The notes: generated from the letters alone by a model not told the origin. Counted from the first letter of the stretch, positions 1 through 8,490 are shown. The stretch is DNA of 64,000 bases from Levilactobacillus namurensis DSM 19117 (GCF_001434785.1 NZ_AZDT01000006.1:44624-108623), one strand, 5' to 3'. Translations and numbers: made by a program.

Positions 1-289
1 GCCGAAGTTCCCAGTCAAGGAAGACGCCGAAACCTTAAAGACGGTCGAGTACGACTTCAAGCAGACACCGGACTTTACCATTACGCGCGATACCGATGGG
101 ACTTGGGTCTTGAGCGGCGAGAAGTTAGAGAAGCTGTTTAAGATGACGGACGTAACGCACGACGAAAGCCTGTTACGCTTTGCCCGGCAGATGCGGGGCA
201 TGGGCGTGGACAGCGCGCTGCGTGACAAGGGTGCCCAAAATGGGGACACCGTGAAGATCGGCGACTTCTCGTTTGAATACATGGCTTAG
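1..289 (+). CDS. obgE: GTPase ObgE/CgtA, C-terminal fragment (5' end outside window)
   Basis: The open frame runs in from the left edge (codons start at base 2) and ends in TAG at 287-289. About 95 residues are visible. They match the C-terminal OCT domain of the large Obg GTPases, with the family-typical ending [15 protein letters not shown]. Obg is an essential ribosome-associated GTPase that acts in 50S maturation and stress signalling; its glycine-rich N-terminal domain and G domain lie outside the window. The position just before rnz fits the obgE-rnz order common in lactobacilli. The assignment rests on the C-terminal motif and synteny. Confidence 0.8.
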   Translation, partial: PKFPVKEDAETLKTVEYDFKQTPDFTITRDTDGTWVLSGEKLEKLFKMTDVTHDESLLRFARQMRGMGVDSALRDKGAQNGDTVKIGDFSFEYMA

Positions 290-313
290 GCCAATCAAGC
301 AAAAGAATCTAAA

Positions 314-353
314 AAAGTGGTTTCTTTCATCGCAGGATGAAGGAAACCACTTT
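314..353. terminator. Bidirectional intrinsic terminator between obgE and the lipoprotein gene
   Basis: An 18-bp stem (314-331 with 336-353, one G-U pair) has an A-run on the left and a T-run on the right, so it can end transcription of both convergent genes. Confidence 0.85.
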
Positions 354-361
354 TTAATAGA

Positions 362-1111
362 CTAGAGATGGATGGTCAACCAGCCAGAAGGCTTGACCAG
401 TTGGTGTTGCTTCTGGTCGTAGCCCCCGGCAAACGCAATCTTGAGGGTGTCTAACTTAGGCGCCTTTCCCTGGCTTGCTAGGCCGGTCGCGAAAGTTGCG
501 AGTTGACGGTGCGCCCCGATTGTTCGTCCGGCGCTAGCGTCGCTTAACTGGTTCGTTGCGCTGAGGCGGTGTCCGTTACTCAGGCGAATCTCACGGATAC
601 CGTCCGTGGTTACGGCCCGTTTACCGCGGTTCAAAATGGTGAACTTGACCTGAACCGTGTAGTAGGGACTCTTGATTGAAGGCAGGTTCAAGGCTTGCGC
701 GGCCATCTTCTTGGCGTTGGCCGTCTCAGCGGTGTTCGCAATCGTCCGGACCAGCGTGATCCGGTAAGTCAGGGCCCCACTTTTAATGGTGTGCTTGCGG
801 GTGTGGGCCTGGTCGAGGGTCAGCTTGGTCCCGACTCGGTCGTAGGTGTATTGTCCGGGTTGCTGTAAGTTGCCTGATTTGACGTAGCCCCGGGCCTTAG
901 TCTGGGCGGCGTCGGGCTTAAATGATTGTGCAATTTTAGCGGACGACGAGGCGGAGAAAGCTGCGTCTGGTTTCGGGGCTTGATACTTTTTAGAGGATGT
1001 TTCCTGATTCTTGAAGCTGGTGCTACTCTTTTGCGCGGTGTTTTGGCAACCGGTTAGGCCTAAGGCAAGGACGCTTAGACCGGCAACCAAGATAGGATGA
1101 ATGAGGCGCAT
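362..1111 (-). CDS. Putative lipoprotein with a DUF4352-like C-terminal domain
   Basis: The 249-residue product starts with a short basic and hydrophobic signal peptide ending in a lipobox, LTGC, with the lipidated Cys at about residue 22. It is therefore probably an extracytoplasmic lipoprotein. A Ser/Lys/Gln-rich linker to about residue 90 is followed by a beta-rich domain (YTVQVKFTILNRGKRAVT), the style of the immunoglobulin-like DUF4352 proteins of Firmicutes; this family link is an inference. The RBS is GAAAGGAG, eight or nine bases before ATG. It lies 15 bases downstream of the small minus-strand gene ending at 1127, so the two probably form an operon. Function is unknown. Confidence 0.75.
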   Translation of the reverse strand: MRLIHPILVAGLSVLALGLTGCQNTAQKSSTSFKNQETSSKKYQAPKPDAAFSASSSAKIAQSFKPDAAQTKARGYVKSGNLQQPGQYTYDRVGTKLTLDQAHTRKHTIKSGALTYRITLVRTIANTAETANAKKMAAQALNLPSIKSPYYTVQVKFTILNRGKRAVTTDGIREIRLSNGHRLSATNQLSDASAGRTIGAHRQLATFATGLASQGKAPKLDTLKIAFAGGYDQKQHQLVKPSGWLTIHL

Positions 1112-1126
1112 GGTCGATGACTCCTT

Positions 1127-1402
1127 TCAGCCAAGTAAAATTTGATGCGTGATAAGCCGGTACCCATAAAGTCGTTGGGGTGGCGGCCCCGGGGTAAAAA
1201 GGCTGGCAGTGGGGGGCACTTGTTGTACGCGAGCGCGAAACTGGTCTAGGGTCAGTGGTCGGCCGGAGGTACTGAGACATTCTAAGCGGTCCTCAACCAC
1301 CCGGAGGTCCGTGATGGGCCGGTTGCTGGAAGGGGTCTCCCAGAAAAGACGTAATTGGGGGTCGAGGTCTTGAGTTGAGCGGTGAAAGTCGATTAAACGC
1401 AC
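1127..1402 (-). CDS. Small protein of unknown function
   Basis: The 91-residue product begins at GTG with an AAAGGAAG Shine-Dalgarno about eight bases upstream. The sequence (MRLIDFHRSTQDLDPQLRLFWE...) has no signal peptide or membrane segment and no motif I recognise. It precedes the lipoprotein gene by 15 bases on the same strand and is divergent from rnz. The good RBS, the close spacing and the lack of a competing frame support a real gene. The first residues MRLI also start the neighbouring lipoprotein, probably by chance. Confidence 0.6.
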   Translation of the reverse strand: MRLIDFHRSTQDLDPQLRLFWETPSSNRPITDLRVVEDRLECLSTSGRPLTLDQFRARVQQVPPTASLFTPGPPPQRLYGYRLITHQILLG

Positions 1403-1448
1403 ACGACCACTTCCTTTGACACCAGATTCGCCGCATTGGCTAGGTTAA

Positions 1449-1454
1449 TTATAC
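1449..1454 (-). promoter_or_regulatory. -10 element for the minus-strand operon
   Basis: Read on the minus strand this is a perfect TATAAT, about 45 bases upstream of the GTG at 1402. The -35 region (around TTGGGG) is weak, so the call rests on the -10. Confidence 0.4.
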
Positions 1455-1512
1455 CGAATTTTGACAGGGAACCCCAAGGAAAGTTGCTTCTGACCAGTAT
1501 CGGGGTCAAAAG

Positions 1513-1541
1513 TTGCGATTTTGGCCAAAATCCCCTAAAAT
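1513..1541 (+). promoter_or_regulatory. rnz promoter with an embedded 16-bp palindrome
   Basis: TTGCGA (1513-1518) and TAAAAT (1536-1541) are separated by 17 bases. The spacer carries a perfect palindrome, GATTTTGGCCAAAATC, at 1517-1532. A palindrome between the -35 and -10 boxes is where a repressor operator would sit; which protein would bind it is unknown. Confidence 0.6.
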
Positions 1542-1582
1542 AGTGAACGGACTTTAATTCGATAGATAGGAACGAAAAAAAT

Positions 1583-2533
1583 ATGGAAATTGAATTTTTA
1601 GGAACGGGCGCGGGCTCACCGGGCAAGTTTCGCAACGTCACCAGTACGGCGCTTCGCTTATTAGATGAGCGGAATTCGGTCTGGCTGTTCGACGTTGGTG
1701 AAGCAACGCAGCACCAGATCTTACGGACGACGCTGAAGCCCCGCAAAATTGACAAGATTTTTATCACACACTTACACGGTGACCATATTTTTGGGTTGCC
1801 GGGCCTGCTTAGCAGTCGCTCATTTCAAGGGGGCGAGGCACCGCTAACGATATACGGGCCTAAGGGAATTCGGGACTTCGTTGAAGTGAGTTTACGGGTC
1901 TCCCAGACCAAGTTGTCTTACAAGATTCACTATCAAGAAATTGCGACGGACGGGCTAGTCTTTGAGGACGACAAGTTTAAAGTCTACGCGCACCATCTAG
2001 ATCACCGGATTACCTGCTACGGGTACCGGGTGGTTGAAAAGGCCCATCCGGGTGAATTGATGGTTGAGAAACTCCGCGCGGCCCAGGTTCCTTCGGGGCC
2101 GGTCTACGGCCAGCTAAAGGCCGGACAAACGGTGACTTTGCCGGATGGTCGGACCTTGAATGGTCAAGACTTCTTGGGGCCTAGCCAACCCGGACGCATT
2201 GTTGCGATTTTAGGAGACACGCGGCAGACGCCGGGGGAAGAAAAGCTGGCAGCTAACGCAGATGTGTTAGTTCACGAGAGCACTTTTGCGAAGGGAGAGG
2301 GCAAGTTAGCCCGCGCCTATTACCATTCGACGAATATTCAAGCCGCTGAGTTGGCTAAGCGTGCACACGTGAAGTTATTATTGTTGAACCATATTTCGGC
2401 CCGCTACACGGGGAAGCTGGCGAACGAATTGCAGCATCAAGCCCGTGAAGTGTTCCATAATACGCGTGTCGTGAAGGATTTTGATGAGGTTACGGTCGCA
2501 TTTCAGAAGACAACGGAGGCATCCCGGTCATGA
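1583..2533 (+). CDS. rnz: Ribonuclease Z (tRNase Z)
   Basis: This 316-residue metallo-beta-lactamase-fold endonuclease trims the 3' trailer of tRNA precursors that lack an encoded CCA. The zinc-binding motif HLHGDH is at residues 63-68. The later metal ligands are visible as LGDTR near residue 210 and NHIS near 268, and the tRNA-binding exosite region lies around residues 160-200. Length and order fit the bacterial homodimeric short form. The start ATG follows GATAGGAACG. The tRNA-Ser at 8296 lacks an encoded CCA, which is the type of substrate this enzyme processes. The gene overlaps the next one by four bases (ATGA), so they are translationally coupled. Confidence 0.95.
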   Translation: MEIEFLGTGAGSPGKFRNVTSTALRLLDERNSVWLFDVGEATQHQILRTTLKPRKIDKIFITHLHGDHIFGLPGLLSSRSFQGGEAPLTIYGPKGIRDFVEVSLRVSQTKLSYKIHYQEIATDGLVFEDDKFKVYAHHLDHRITCYGYRVVEKAHPGELMVEKLRAAQVPSGPVYGQLKAGQTVTLPDGRTLNGQDFLGPSQPGRIVAILGDTRQTPGEEKLAANADVLVHESTFAKGEGKLARAYYHSTNIQAAELAKRAHVKLLLLNHISARYTGKLANELQHQAREVFHNTRVVKDFDEVTVAFQKTTEASRS

Positions 2534-2907
2534 AGAATCAATGGCGGATCATTTTAACGATTTTGTTGGTCATCATTGTCGCGATTTTTGCAATCTTAAA
2601 TGTTGAATCGGTTCCCGTATCCTTCGGGTTCACGACGGTCCGCTGGCCGTTGATCCTGATCTTATTAGTTTCAATTCTGATTGGGGCGGTCTTAATGATT
2701 CTCTTCTCCACGATTACCAGTGTGCGGCATAACCGCGCGTATAAGGATTTGGAAAAGGAATTGGCCACGCTGAATCAGGAGAATGACCAGCTCAAGAAGC
2801 GCCTGCAGAATTCTCATGGCAAACAAGTCGTGGGGCAGCAGGAGAAACAGATCCAAGACCTGGAGACCCAGGTCAAGGCGTTGAAGCAACAACTAGCAGC
2901 GAAATAG
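2530..2907 (+). CDS. LapA-domain membrane protein
   Basis: The 125-residue product has two hydrophobic helices (about residues 6-28 and 38-60) and then a charged heptad-like coiled coil (about 75-125). This is the architecture of the LapA/DUF1049 family, whose Gram-negative members help assemble lipopolysaccharide; the role in Gram-positives is not established. The motif [11 protein letters not shown] after helix 1 is typical of the family. The start overlaps the rnz stop (ATGA). A terminator follows directly, so rnz-lapA is a two-gene unit. Confidence 0.8.
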   Translation: MKNQWRIILTILLVIIVAIFAILNVESVPVSFGFTTVRWPLILILLVSILIGAVLMILFSTITSVRHNRAYKDLEKELATLNQENDQLKKRLQNSHGKQVVGQQEKQIQDLETQVKALKQQLAAK

Positions 2908-2916
2908 ATGAACGCT

Positions 2917-2949
2917 GAAGAGTGATGCCGTGAGACATCACTCTTCTAT
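2917..2949 (+). terminator. Intrinsic terminator after lapA
   Basis: An 11-bp stem GAAGAGTGATG / CATCACTCTTC (2917-2927 with 2935-2945) is followed by a short, interrupted T tract, so it may be leaky into recJ. Confidence 0.65.
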
Positions 2950-2972
2950 GTTTTAGAAAGGGTGAGCAGTTG

Positions 2973-5294
2973 ATGATTGCGGCACAGTACCGGTGGCAGA
3001 ACAAGCACGTTGACCAACCAACGACGGAGGCACAGGCGTTGGCCCAAGCAGCGTCAGTTTCGCCAATTATTGCGCAGATTCTAACCAACCGGGGGATGAC
3101 CACGCCCGAGGCCGTTCAGGCGTTCCTAACGCCGGGGCCCGAGCAGTTGCACGACGCGAACCAGTTGCATGATATGCAAAAGGGCACGGACCGTATCGAA
3201 CAAGCCATCAGTGAGGAACAACAGATCACGATTTACGGCGACTACGATGCGGACGGGGTGACCAGCACGGCCATCATGTACGAAACGTTGACTACGTTGG
3301 GCGCTAAGGTCAACTATTATATTCCCAACCGGTTTACGGACGGTTATGGTCCTAACGTCGCCGCCTTTGAAAAGTTGATTGCTGCGGGGACGCAACTCCT
3401 GGTGACGGTCGATAACGGGGTGTCAGGGAATGCGGCGATTGCTGCGGCGAACGCTAAGGGCGTGGACGTGGTCGTGACTGACCACCACGAATTACCGCAA
3501 GACTTGCCGGACGCCTACGCGATTATTCACCCTCGGTACCCCGGAGCGGAGTATCCCTTTGGTGGGCTTTCCGGGGCGGGCGTAGCCTTTAAGGTGGCCC
3601 AAGCGTTGCGCGAAGAGATTCCCCAAGATTTACTGGATTTAGCCGCGATTGGCACGGTTGCTGATTTAGTGCCGTTGGTGGATGAGAACCGTGTCTTGGT
3701 CTACTTTGGTCTCAAGTTGTTGCAGCAAGACGAACGCCCCGGGTTGCGGGCGTTGATCAAAGCAGCTGGAATTCATCCGGAAGAGTTGACGGAACAATCG
3801 ATTGGGTTCGGGTTGGCGCCCCGCCTCAACGCCTTAGGTCGCTTGGGGGATGCGGGTCCTGCCGTGGACTTATTGACCACGTTAGACGACGACTTAGCGA
3901 CCCAACTGGCGCAGAAGACGGAACAGGAGAATCGTCGCCGCCAAGACCTCGTGGCTCAGATCAGCGAGGCAGCGTTAGCTCAGGCGACCGACGCCGACCA
4001 CCGAGACCGACAGACACTCATTATTAGTGGACATGACTGGCACGAGGGGGTCCTGGGAATCGTGGCGAGTCGGATTGTGGAGCAGACCGGCAAGCCCACC
4101 CTGGTTTTGAACGTGAATGCAGATGGCCACGCTAAGGGTTCCGGCCGGAGTGTCGAAGCCTTTAACCTGTTTCAGGCGTTAGACGGTCACCGAGACCTGA
4201 TGACGGCGTTCGGGGGTCATCACATGGCCGTGGGCTTAACCGCACCAGCCGACCAATTAGGGGCCTTAGCGGACGCCTTAGATCAGGAGGCCGAGGCCCA
4301 GCATCTAGCCGACCAAGGCCCCAGTGAGTTGCCAGTGGCGGCCACGTTAGCCGTGGGCGATGCGACCATGGACTTGTACCATGAATTAGCCCAGTTAGCG
4401 CCGTTTGGGACTGACAACGCCCAACCCCTGTTTGCTTTTGAACCGGAGAGCGTAACCCAGGTCAAGGCGATCGGTAAGACCGGGGATCACTTGAAGTTCC
4501 AGTTACAGGCTGGGAAGGCGCGGTTGAATGCCATCCAGTTCGGTGCCGGGAAGACCGCCACGGCGTTGCAAATGGCCAGCCAGGTCGCTGTTCTGGGAAC
4601 ATTAGAGGATAACGTCTGGCAAGGGCGGCATTCCCTTCAGTTAATGGTCAAAGACTTACGAACTACGGAACCGGCAGTGGTTGTTGAACGAACGAACCGA
4701 CTACACCAGGCCATGTTTACGGCTGATGGTACGTACCTTTTCTTCCACCAGAACATCTATCAGCAACTGGCGCATTACTTGCCTGCGGGTGCTACGGCCG
4801 TCTTATTTGATGGTCAGAGCTTGTCGCCAGTGGCCCCTGAGACCACCGTGTTCTTGGTGGATTGTCCGGATCTGACCAGTGACTTGACCACGGCCGTGAG
4901 TCAGTTACAGCCGGCCCATATTACGGCCTATTTATACGAAAAAGAAAGTCTTTCGCGTTTGGGGCTGCCAACTCGACCACAATATGCTAAACTATTTAAG
5001 TTCGTTGCGACACATCAACACGTTGACGTGGGTCACCAATTGACGCAACTCAGCACGTTTCTTCAGATTCCGCGCACCCAGCTGATCTTTATGATTCAAG
5101 TCTTCTTTGAGTGTGGGTTTGTGACCATCGACCATGGTATCATGGATGGGGTGGCCCAACCCGGTCATAAAGATCTCACGGCGGCGCCGAGTTACCAACT
5201 CCGCCAGCAGCAGATTCAGACCGAAGCGGACTTGTTGGCTTGCCCCTCAGCGGAATTGACTCAGCGTCTGCAGGGACTCATGGATCGAAAATAA
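2973..5294 (+). CDS. recJ: Single-stranded-DNA-specific exonuclease RecJ
   Basis: The product is about 773 residues. RecJ is a 5'-3' single-strand exonuclease of recombination, mismatch and base-excision repair. The DHH phosphoesterase motifs are visible: DYDADGVTST near residue 90, TVDNG near 148, the signature VTDHHELP near 168, and GTVADLVPL near 227. A DHHA1 domain follows (FGGHHMAVG near residue 410), and an OB-type domain covers about 460-560. The last 200 residues are the extra C-terminal domain usual in Lactobacillales and Bacillus RecJ. I chose ATG 2973 rather than TTG 2970, because the AGAAAGG site is better spaced from it. apt starts 18 bases after the stop. Confidence 0.93.
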   Translation: MIAAQYRWQNKHVDQPTTEAQALAQAASVSPIIAQILTNRGMTTPEAVQAFLTPGPEQLHDANQLHDMQKGTDRIEQAISEEQQITIYGDYDADGVTSTAIMYETLTTLGAKVNYYIPNRFTDGYGPNVAAFEKLIAAGTQLLVTVDNGVSGNAAIAAANAKGVDVVVTDHHELPQDLPDAYAIIHPRYPGAEYPFGGLSGAGVAFKVAQALREEIPQDLLDLAAIGTVADLVPLVDENRVLVYFGLKLLQQDERPGLRALIKAAGIHPEELTEQSIGFGLAPRLNALGRLGDAGPAVDLLTTLDDDLATQLAQKTEQENRRRQDLVAQISEAALAQATDADHRDRQTLIISGHDWHEGVLGIVASRIVEQTGKPTLVLNVNADGHAKGSGRSVEAFNLFQALDGHRDLMTAFGGHHMAVGLTAPADQLGALADALDQEAEAQHLADQGPSELPVAATLAVGDATMDLYHELAQLAPFGTDNAQPLFAFEPESVTQVKAIGKTGDHLKFQLQAGKARLNAIQFGAGKTATALQMASQVAVLGTLEDNVWQGRHSLQLMVKDLRTTEPAVVVERTNRLHQAMFTADGTYLFFHQNIYQQLAHYLPAGATAVLFDGQSLSPVAPETTVFLVDCPDLTSDLTTAVSQLQPAHITAYLYEKESLSRLGLPTRPQYAKLFKFVATHQHVDVGHQLTQLSTFLQIPRTQLIFMIQVFFECGFVTIDHGIMDGVAQPGHKDLTAAPSYQLRQQQIQTEADLLACPSAELTQRLQGLMDRK

Positions 5295-5312
5295 AGGAGC
5301 TAATTAAAAGTT

Positions 5313-5831
5313 ATGGCAATCGATTTTACCAAATATATCGCAAGTGTTCCCGATTATCCCGAAAAGGGCGTTATCTTCCGGGACATTTCCCCGTTGATGG
5401 CGGATGGCGAAGCCTTTCACGCGGCTACCGACCAGATCGTCAAATACGCGAAGGATAAGGGCGTTGAAATGATCGTGGGTCCCGAAGCGCGGGGGTTCAT
5501 TGTGGGCTGCCCCGTGGCTTACGAATTAGGCGTCGGCTTTGCCCCTGCCCGTAAGGAAGGTAAGTTACCGCGAGCAACGGTCAAAGCCAGCTATGACCTG
5601 GAATACGGGACGTCGTCGTTATACCTGCACAAGGATGCCATCAAGCCTGGTCAACGGGTCTTGGTTACTGATGACTTATTGGCCACTGGGGGAACCATTG
5701 GCGCGACCATCAAGTTGGTTGAAGACTTGGGTGGTGTCGTGGTCGGAACGGCCTTCTTGATTGAATTAGAGGCCTTACACGGTCGGGACCAATTAAAGGG
5801 TTACGACGTGTTCAGCCTGATGACTTACTAG
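5313..5831 (+). CDS. apt: Adenine phosphoribosyltransferase
   Basis: This 172-residue purine-salvage enzyme makes AMP and pyrophosphate from adenine and PRPP. The PRPP-binding motif [13 protein letters not shown] is near residues 117-129. The N-terminal part ([15 protein letters not shown]) and the GPEARGF segment are typical of APRT. The length is the family standard. The RBS is AAAGGAG, about 13 bases before ATG. It is co-transcribed with recJ, the order seen in many Firmicutes. Confidence 0.97.
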   Translation: MAIDFTKYIASVPDYPEKGVIFRDISPLMADGEAFHAATDQIVKYAKDKGVEMIVGPEARGFIVGCPVAYELGVGFAPARKEGKLPRATVKASYDLEYGTSSLYLHKDAIKPGQRVLVTDDLLATGGTIGATIKLVEDLGGVVVGTAFLIELEALHGRDQLKGYDVFSLMTY

Positions 5832-5841
5832 ATTATGAAAG

Positions 5842-5877
5842 ACGGCAGCTGGGTGTGATGCCCCGCTGCCGTTTTTT
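5842..5877 (+). terminator. Intrinsic terminator after apt
   Basis: The stem ACGGCAGC / GCTGCCGT, with an inner GGG/CCC extension, is followed by TTTTTT. Confidence 0.85.
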
Positions 5878-5910
5878 CGTGGCTTTAGACCACTTGAGAG
5901 GGACCATCGT

Positions 5911-5938
5911 TTGGCCGGTAATCAAACTGTGGTATGCT
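5911..5938 (+). promoter_or_regulatory. Promoter of the YdcF-family gene
   Basis: TTGGCC (5911-5916) and TATGCT (5933-5938) are spaced by 16 bases and lie 33 bases before the gene. Confidence 0.5.
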
Positions 5939-5971
5939 CACAGTAAGTGATTTTTATGAGGGGATGATTTT

Positions 5972-7027
5972 ATGGGAGAGATGGCCTTTCACATTCCGGC
6001 GGTCTGGTATTGGGTCTGGGTGATTCCGGTGAGCTTAGGCGGCATCTTCGCATGGCGTTACCAGCGGAATAAGACACGTCTCAGTAATGGCTTGTGGTTT
6101 TCGGCAGCGTTCTATACGTTCTTGGCTGCCTTGGCCATGACGATTTTAGGCACCAATAACGGTCCCTTGATTGCCATCAGTCTCATTGCCTTTGTGGTGA
6201 TTTTAATGGCGATTGGGGTGACCTTTGCCTTACAAGCGTTTCTGTTGCTGTGGAACGCTTGGATTGTTTGGCACCGTGAACAGCATACCGTTGCCAATAT
6301 GCTGACGTTGGGGTTGGGCATTTTCTTCTTAATCTTGCCCTGGCTGGATCGCCTGGCTGGGCGGGTGTTACCGCGGTCCTTAGACGCTTTCTTGGTCGCG
6401 GTTGTGAACCTGTCGCTGTTGTACGTTGCCTTTTGGTTCTACAATTATTTGACCATGCTGGTCATTTACCAGTTCAACCGGCCACGCTTAAATCAGGATT
6501 ACATCGTGGTGCTAGGGGCGGGACTGTTAAATGGGAACCAGGTCTCGCCACTTTTGAAACAGCGAATTGACCGGGGGTTACGGTTCTACCGGCGACAGTT
6601 GACGAAGACCGGACACCCAGTCAAGATGATCTTTTCTGGTGGTCAAGGGAGCGACGAGACGGTTGCGGAAGGCCAAGCCATGCGCGATTACGCAATCAGC
6701 CAGGGATTACCGGCGGATGATGCCATCGCAGAGACCCGGTCGCGGACGACCCTGGAGAATATGCAGTTCAGTCGGGCACTGATGACCACGACTGCTAGAC
6801 CGCCGCGCGTCATTTTCGTTTCTAATAACTACCACATCTATCGGGCGGGGATGATTGCTCAACAAGCCGGACTCCGTGCGGACGGCATCGGGTCGCGAAC
6901 GGCGCGTTTCTTTCTACCCAACGCCGTGCTACGGGAGTATATTGCCGTCTTTGTCCGGAACAAGCGCTGGCACCTGGTGGCCTTTGGGGGGATTTTGGTC
7001 ATGAGTGGCTTATTGGCGTGGCTTTAG
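5972..7027 (+). CDS. YdcF/SanA-family (DUF218) membrane protein
   Basis: The 351-residue product has about five hydrophobic helices in its first 165 residues, then a DUF218 (YdcF/ElyC/SanA-like) domain starting at DYIVVLGAG near residue 170. The domain continues with the charged PLLKQRIDRGLRFYRR segment and SGGQGSDE near 225, and ends with a further hydrophobic helix. DUF218 proteins are linked to cell-envelope homeostasis, and the domain is Rossmann-like; the biochemical reaction is not known. It has its own promoter and stands alone between two transcription units. The start has GAGGGG at moderate spacing. Confidence 0.85.
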   Translation: MGEMAFHIPAVWYWVWVIPVSLGGIFAWRYQRNKTRLSNGLWFSAAFYTFLAALAMTILGTNNGPLIAISLIAFVVILMAIGVTFALQAFLLLWNAWIVWHREQHTVANMLTLGLGIFFLILPWLDRLAGRVLPRSLDAFLVAVVNLSLLYVAFWFYNYLTMLVIYQFNRPRLNQDYIVVLGAGLLNGNQVSPLLKQRIDRGLRFYRRQLTKTGHPVKMIFSGGQGSDETVAEGQAMRDYAISQGLPADDAIAETRSRTTLENMQFSRALMTTTARPPRVIFVSNNYHIYRAGMIAQQAGLRADGIGSRTARFFLPNAVLREYIAVFVRNKRWHLVAFGGILVMSGLLAWL

Positions 7028-7131
7028 AGCCGAAGCCTAGGACGTGAACAACATTTTTGAAAAATATTTTTATTTTCAACCGTCTTCTTATATAATTATT
7101 TATAGTAAGAATAGAGGAGATGGGTTTACTA

Positions 7132-7653
7132 ATGAAGTTGAGAAAAATTTGGGGACTGGTGATCGTGGCGTTAAGTGCAATCTGCTGGCTAACGGTTACG
7201 AACCGTCCCGTCGATGCGGCGGCCAGCGTACCGGCCACGTATTACAGTCAACGAGACCTGAAGAAGTTGAAGTTCAAGGCCACGAGCTTTCCAAAGAAGT
7301 ACCGGGGCGTCTGGTACCGGAAGTCTTGGAACGGAAAAGTGGTCAAATTACATATTTACAAGCATAAGATTGTAGATCCCGTTAAGTTCTTTAGCCACCA
7401 GGCACAACCGGCCCAGGTGCGTTCCCGGGCGGTCAAGGTCAGCATCAAGAAGGCTCACAAAACAATCAAGGGGTATCGGACGGCGTTCTATACCAAGGGC
7501 GCGGGTATTCAGTATTTGGGCCTATCCAAAAAGCGCTTATTGATCAGCTTGGACGTCACGGGAACGGCTAAGCACGCGTTAGCCACCCACGTGGATACCG
7601 AGAACTTTGCGTACCGGACGGCCAAACAGGCCCGGACGCACGCGGTATATTAA
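7132..7653 (+). CDS. Small secreted basic protein of unknown function
   Basis: The product is about 173 residues. The N-terminus (MKLRKIWGLVIVALSAICW...) is a signal peptide, with a likely cleavage site after VDAAA near residue 30. The mature part is strongly basic and rich in Lys, Tyr and Arg, with the motif FPKKYRGVWY seen in many small secreted lactobacillus proteins whose function is unknown. I chose ATG 7132 because GAGG (7115-7118) lies 13 bases upstream, whereas it abuts the earlier ATG at 7120. A TATAAT at 7091-7096 is probably the -10. The strong net charge suggests wall or teichoic-acid association, which is an inference. Confidence 0.75.
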   Translation: MKLRKIWGLVIVALSAICWLTVTNRPVDAAASVPATYYSQRDLKKLKFKATSFPKKYRGVWYRKSWNGKVVKLHIYKHKIVDPVKFFSHQAQPAQVRSRAVKVSIKKAHKTIKGYRTAFYTKGAGIQYLGLSKKRLLISLDVTGTAKHALATHVDTENFAYRTAKQARTHAVY

Positions 7654-7657
7654 AGTT

Positions 7658-7712
7658 AAAACCCACTCGAACTCAGACAACGGATAAGGTTGTTGGGTCG
7701 GGTGGGTTTTGT
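7658..7712 (+). terminator. Intrinsic terminator after the secreted protein gene
   Basis: A long hairpin has outer arms AAAACCCAC / GTGGGTTTT (7658-7666, 7702-7710) and further pairing inside (ACAAC with GTTGT). Confidence 0.8.
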
Positions 7713-7839
7713 GGTTGAAAGAAGAATTAAATGTTTATTCAGCGTATAATATTAATTAGAAATAATATGTTTGTCATCAAACTGTTGTGTTGACCCGTTA
7801 TACTGTAGGCAACTTAACGTCAAGAAAGGAAGCTTACCG

Positions 7840-8238
7840 ATGAGCCCACTCCTAATTAGCTACCAAGCCAGTGACCCGTTAGCCCAGTCCTTCAAGCTTC
7901 ATATCCAAGGCTTAACGGAAGATAACTGGGACTTTCCGGCCATTGCGTTCAGTCCGGTCCCCGTAAAAATTGCCTTTAAGGGTCGTTCCGCTAGCCGCTG
8001 GCGGCGACAACAGCGCCGTAAGATTAGACAATCACGTCAAGTCTTGATCGTCATCAGTCAAAACACCTGGCAGTCCGAATGGGTCGACTGGGAAGTTGCG
8101 ACTGCGGCCGCTGAAGATAAACAACTCCTAGCCGCTAAATTAGATGCCCCTTTCATGGCCCCACTGGCCTTAGTTGAGGCACAACCGCAGTGGATTGACC
8201 CCTTTGATCCACAAGCTTTATCATTACGTCATATTTAA
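7840..8238 (+). CDS. Orphan TIR-like (ThsB-type) domain protein
   Basis: The 132-residue product resembles the stand-alone TIR-like fold of the ThsB/DUF1863 family. It has an N-terminal strand LLISYQASDP, a basic mid-region (SRWRRQQRRKIRQSRQ), the strand QVLIVISQNTWQSEW, and then VDWEVATAAA, where Glu85 sits at the position of the conserved acidic residue. ThsB proteins make cyclic ADP-ribose-type signals in Thoeris anti-phage defence, where they pair with an effector, ThsA. No ThsA or other effector is visible nearby, so a defence role is an inference. ATG 7840 is preferred over upstream starts because AAAGGAAG ends eight bases before it. It lies 57 bases upstream of tRNA-Ser. Confidence 0.65.
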   Translation: MSPLLISYQASDPLAQSFKLHIQGLTEDNWDFPAIAFSPVPVKIAFKGRSASRWRRQQRRKIRQSRQVLIVISQNTWQSEWVDWEVATAAAEDKQLLAAKLDAPFMAPLALVEAQPQWIDPFDPQALSLRHI

Positions 8239-8250
8239 CGCAATTCTGAC

Positions 8251-8278
8251 TTGCATTTATAGTCATTATTGGTAAAAT
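8251..8278 (+). promoter_or_regulatory. tRNA-Ser promoter
   Basis: TTGCAT (8251-8256) and TAAAAT (8273-8278) are spaced by 16 bases, 18 bases before the mature tRNA 5' end. Confidence 0.7.
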
Positions 8279-8295
8279 AGATAAGGTAGTCACAT

Positions 8296-8383
8296 GGAGA
8301 GTTGGCAGAGTGGTAATGCACCGGACTCGAAATCCGGCGAACCGGCTAATACCGGCGCGCAGGTTCAAATCCTGTACTCTCCT
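8296..8383 (+). tRNA. tRNA-Ser (anticodon CGA)
   Basis: The cloverleaf is complete. The acceptor GGAGAGT (8296-8302) pairs with ACTCTCC (8376-8382). The anticodon stem CCGGA/TCCGG (8321-8325, 8333-8337) flanks CGA at 8328-8330. A long variable arm (ACCGG...CCGGC) marks a class II serine tRNA, and the T-arm AGGTTCAAATCCT is canonical. CCA is not encoded, and the base after the acceptor stem is T rather than the usual G73. It has its own promoter and terminator. Confidence 0.97.
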
Positions 8384-8391
8384 TAATTACG

Positions 8392-8426
8392 AACGCCGTC
8401 AAGTTAATCCTTGACGGCGTTTTTTT
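8392..8426 (+). terminator. Intrinsic terminator after tRNA-Ser
   Basis: The stem AACGCCGTCAAG / CTTGACGGCGTT (8392-8403, 8410-8421) is followed by a seven-T run. Confidence 0.9.
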
Positions 8427-8461
8427 ACAATATTACGGTTTTTACGGGTCGTGATGATTAA

Positions 8462-8490
8462 AAAACGTTCAGACCGTGACCTGACGTTTT
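8462..8490 (-). terminator. Terminator of the small minus-strand gene
   Basis: The arms AAAACGTTCAG and CTGACGTTTT pair with one bulged base. Read on the minus strand, the stem lies just after the stop at 8501 and is followed by a T-run. Confidence 0.65.

Noticed and set aside
1023..1393. Further minus-strand frames in the lipoprotein region (for example 1023-1280)
   Set aside because: They overlap the two better-supported genes at 362-1111 and 1127-1402 in another frame and have no RBS.
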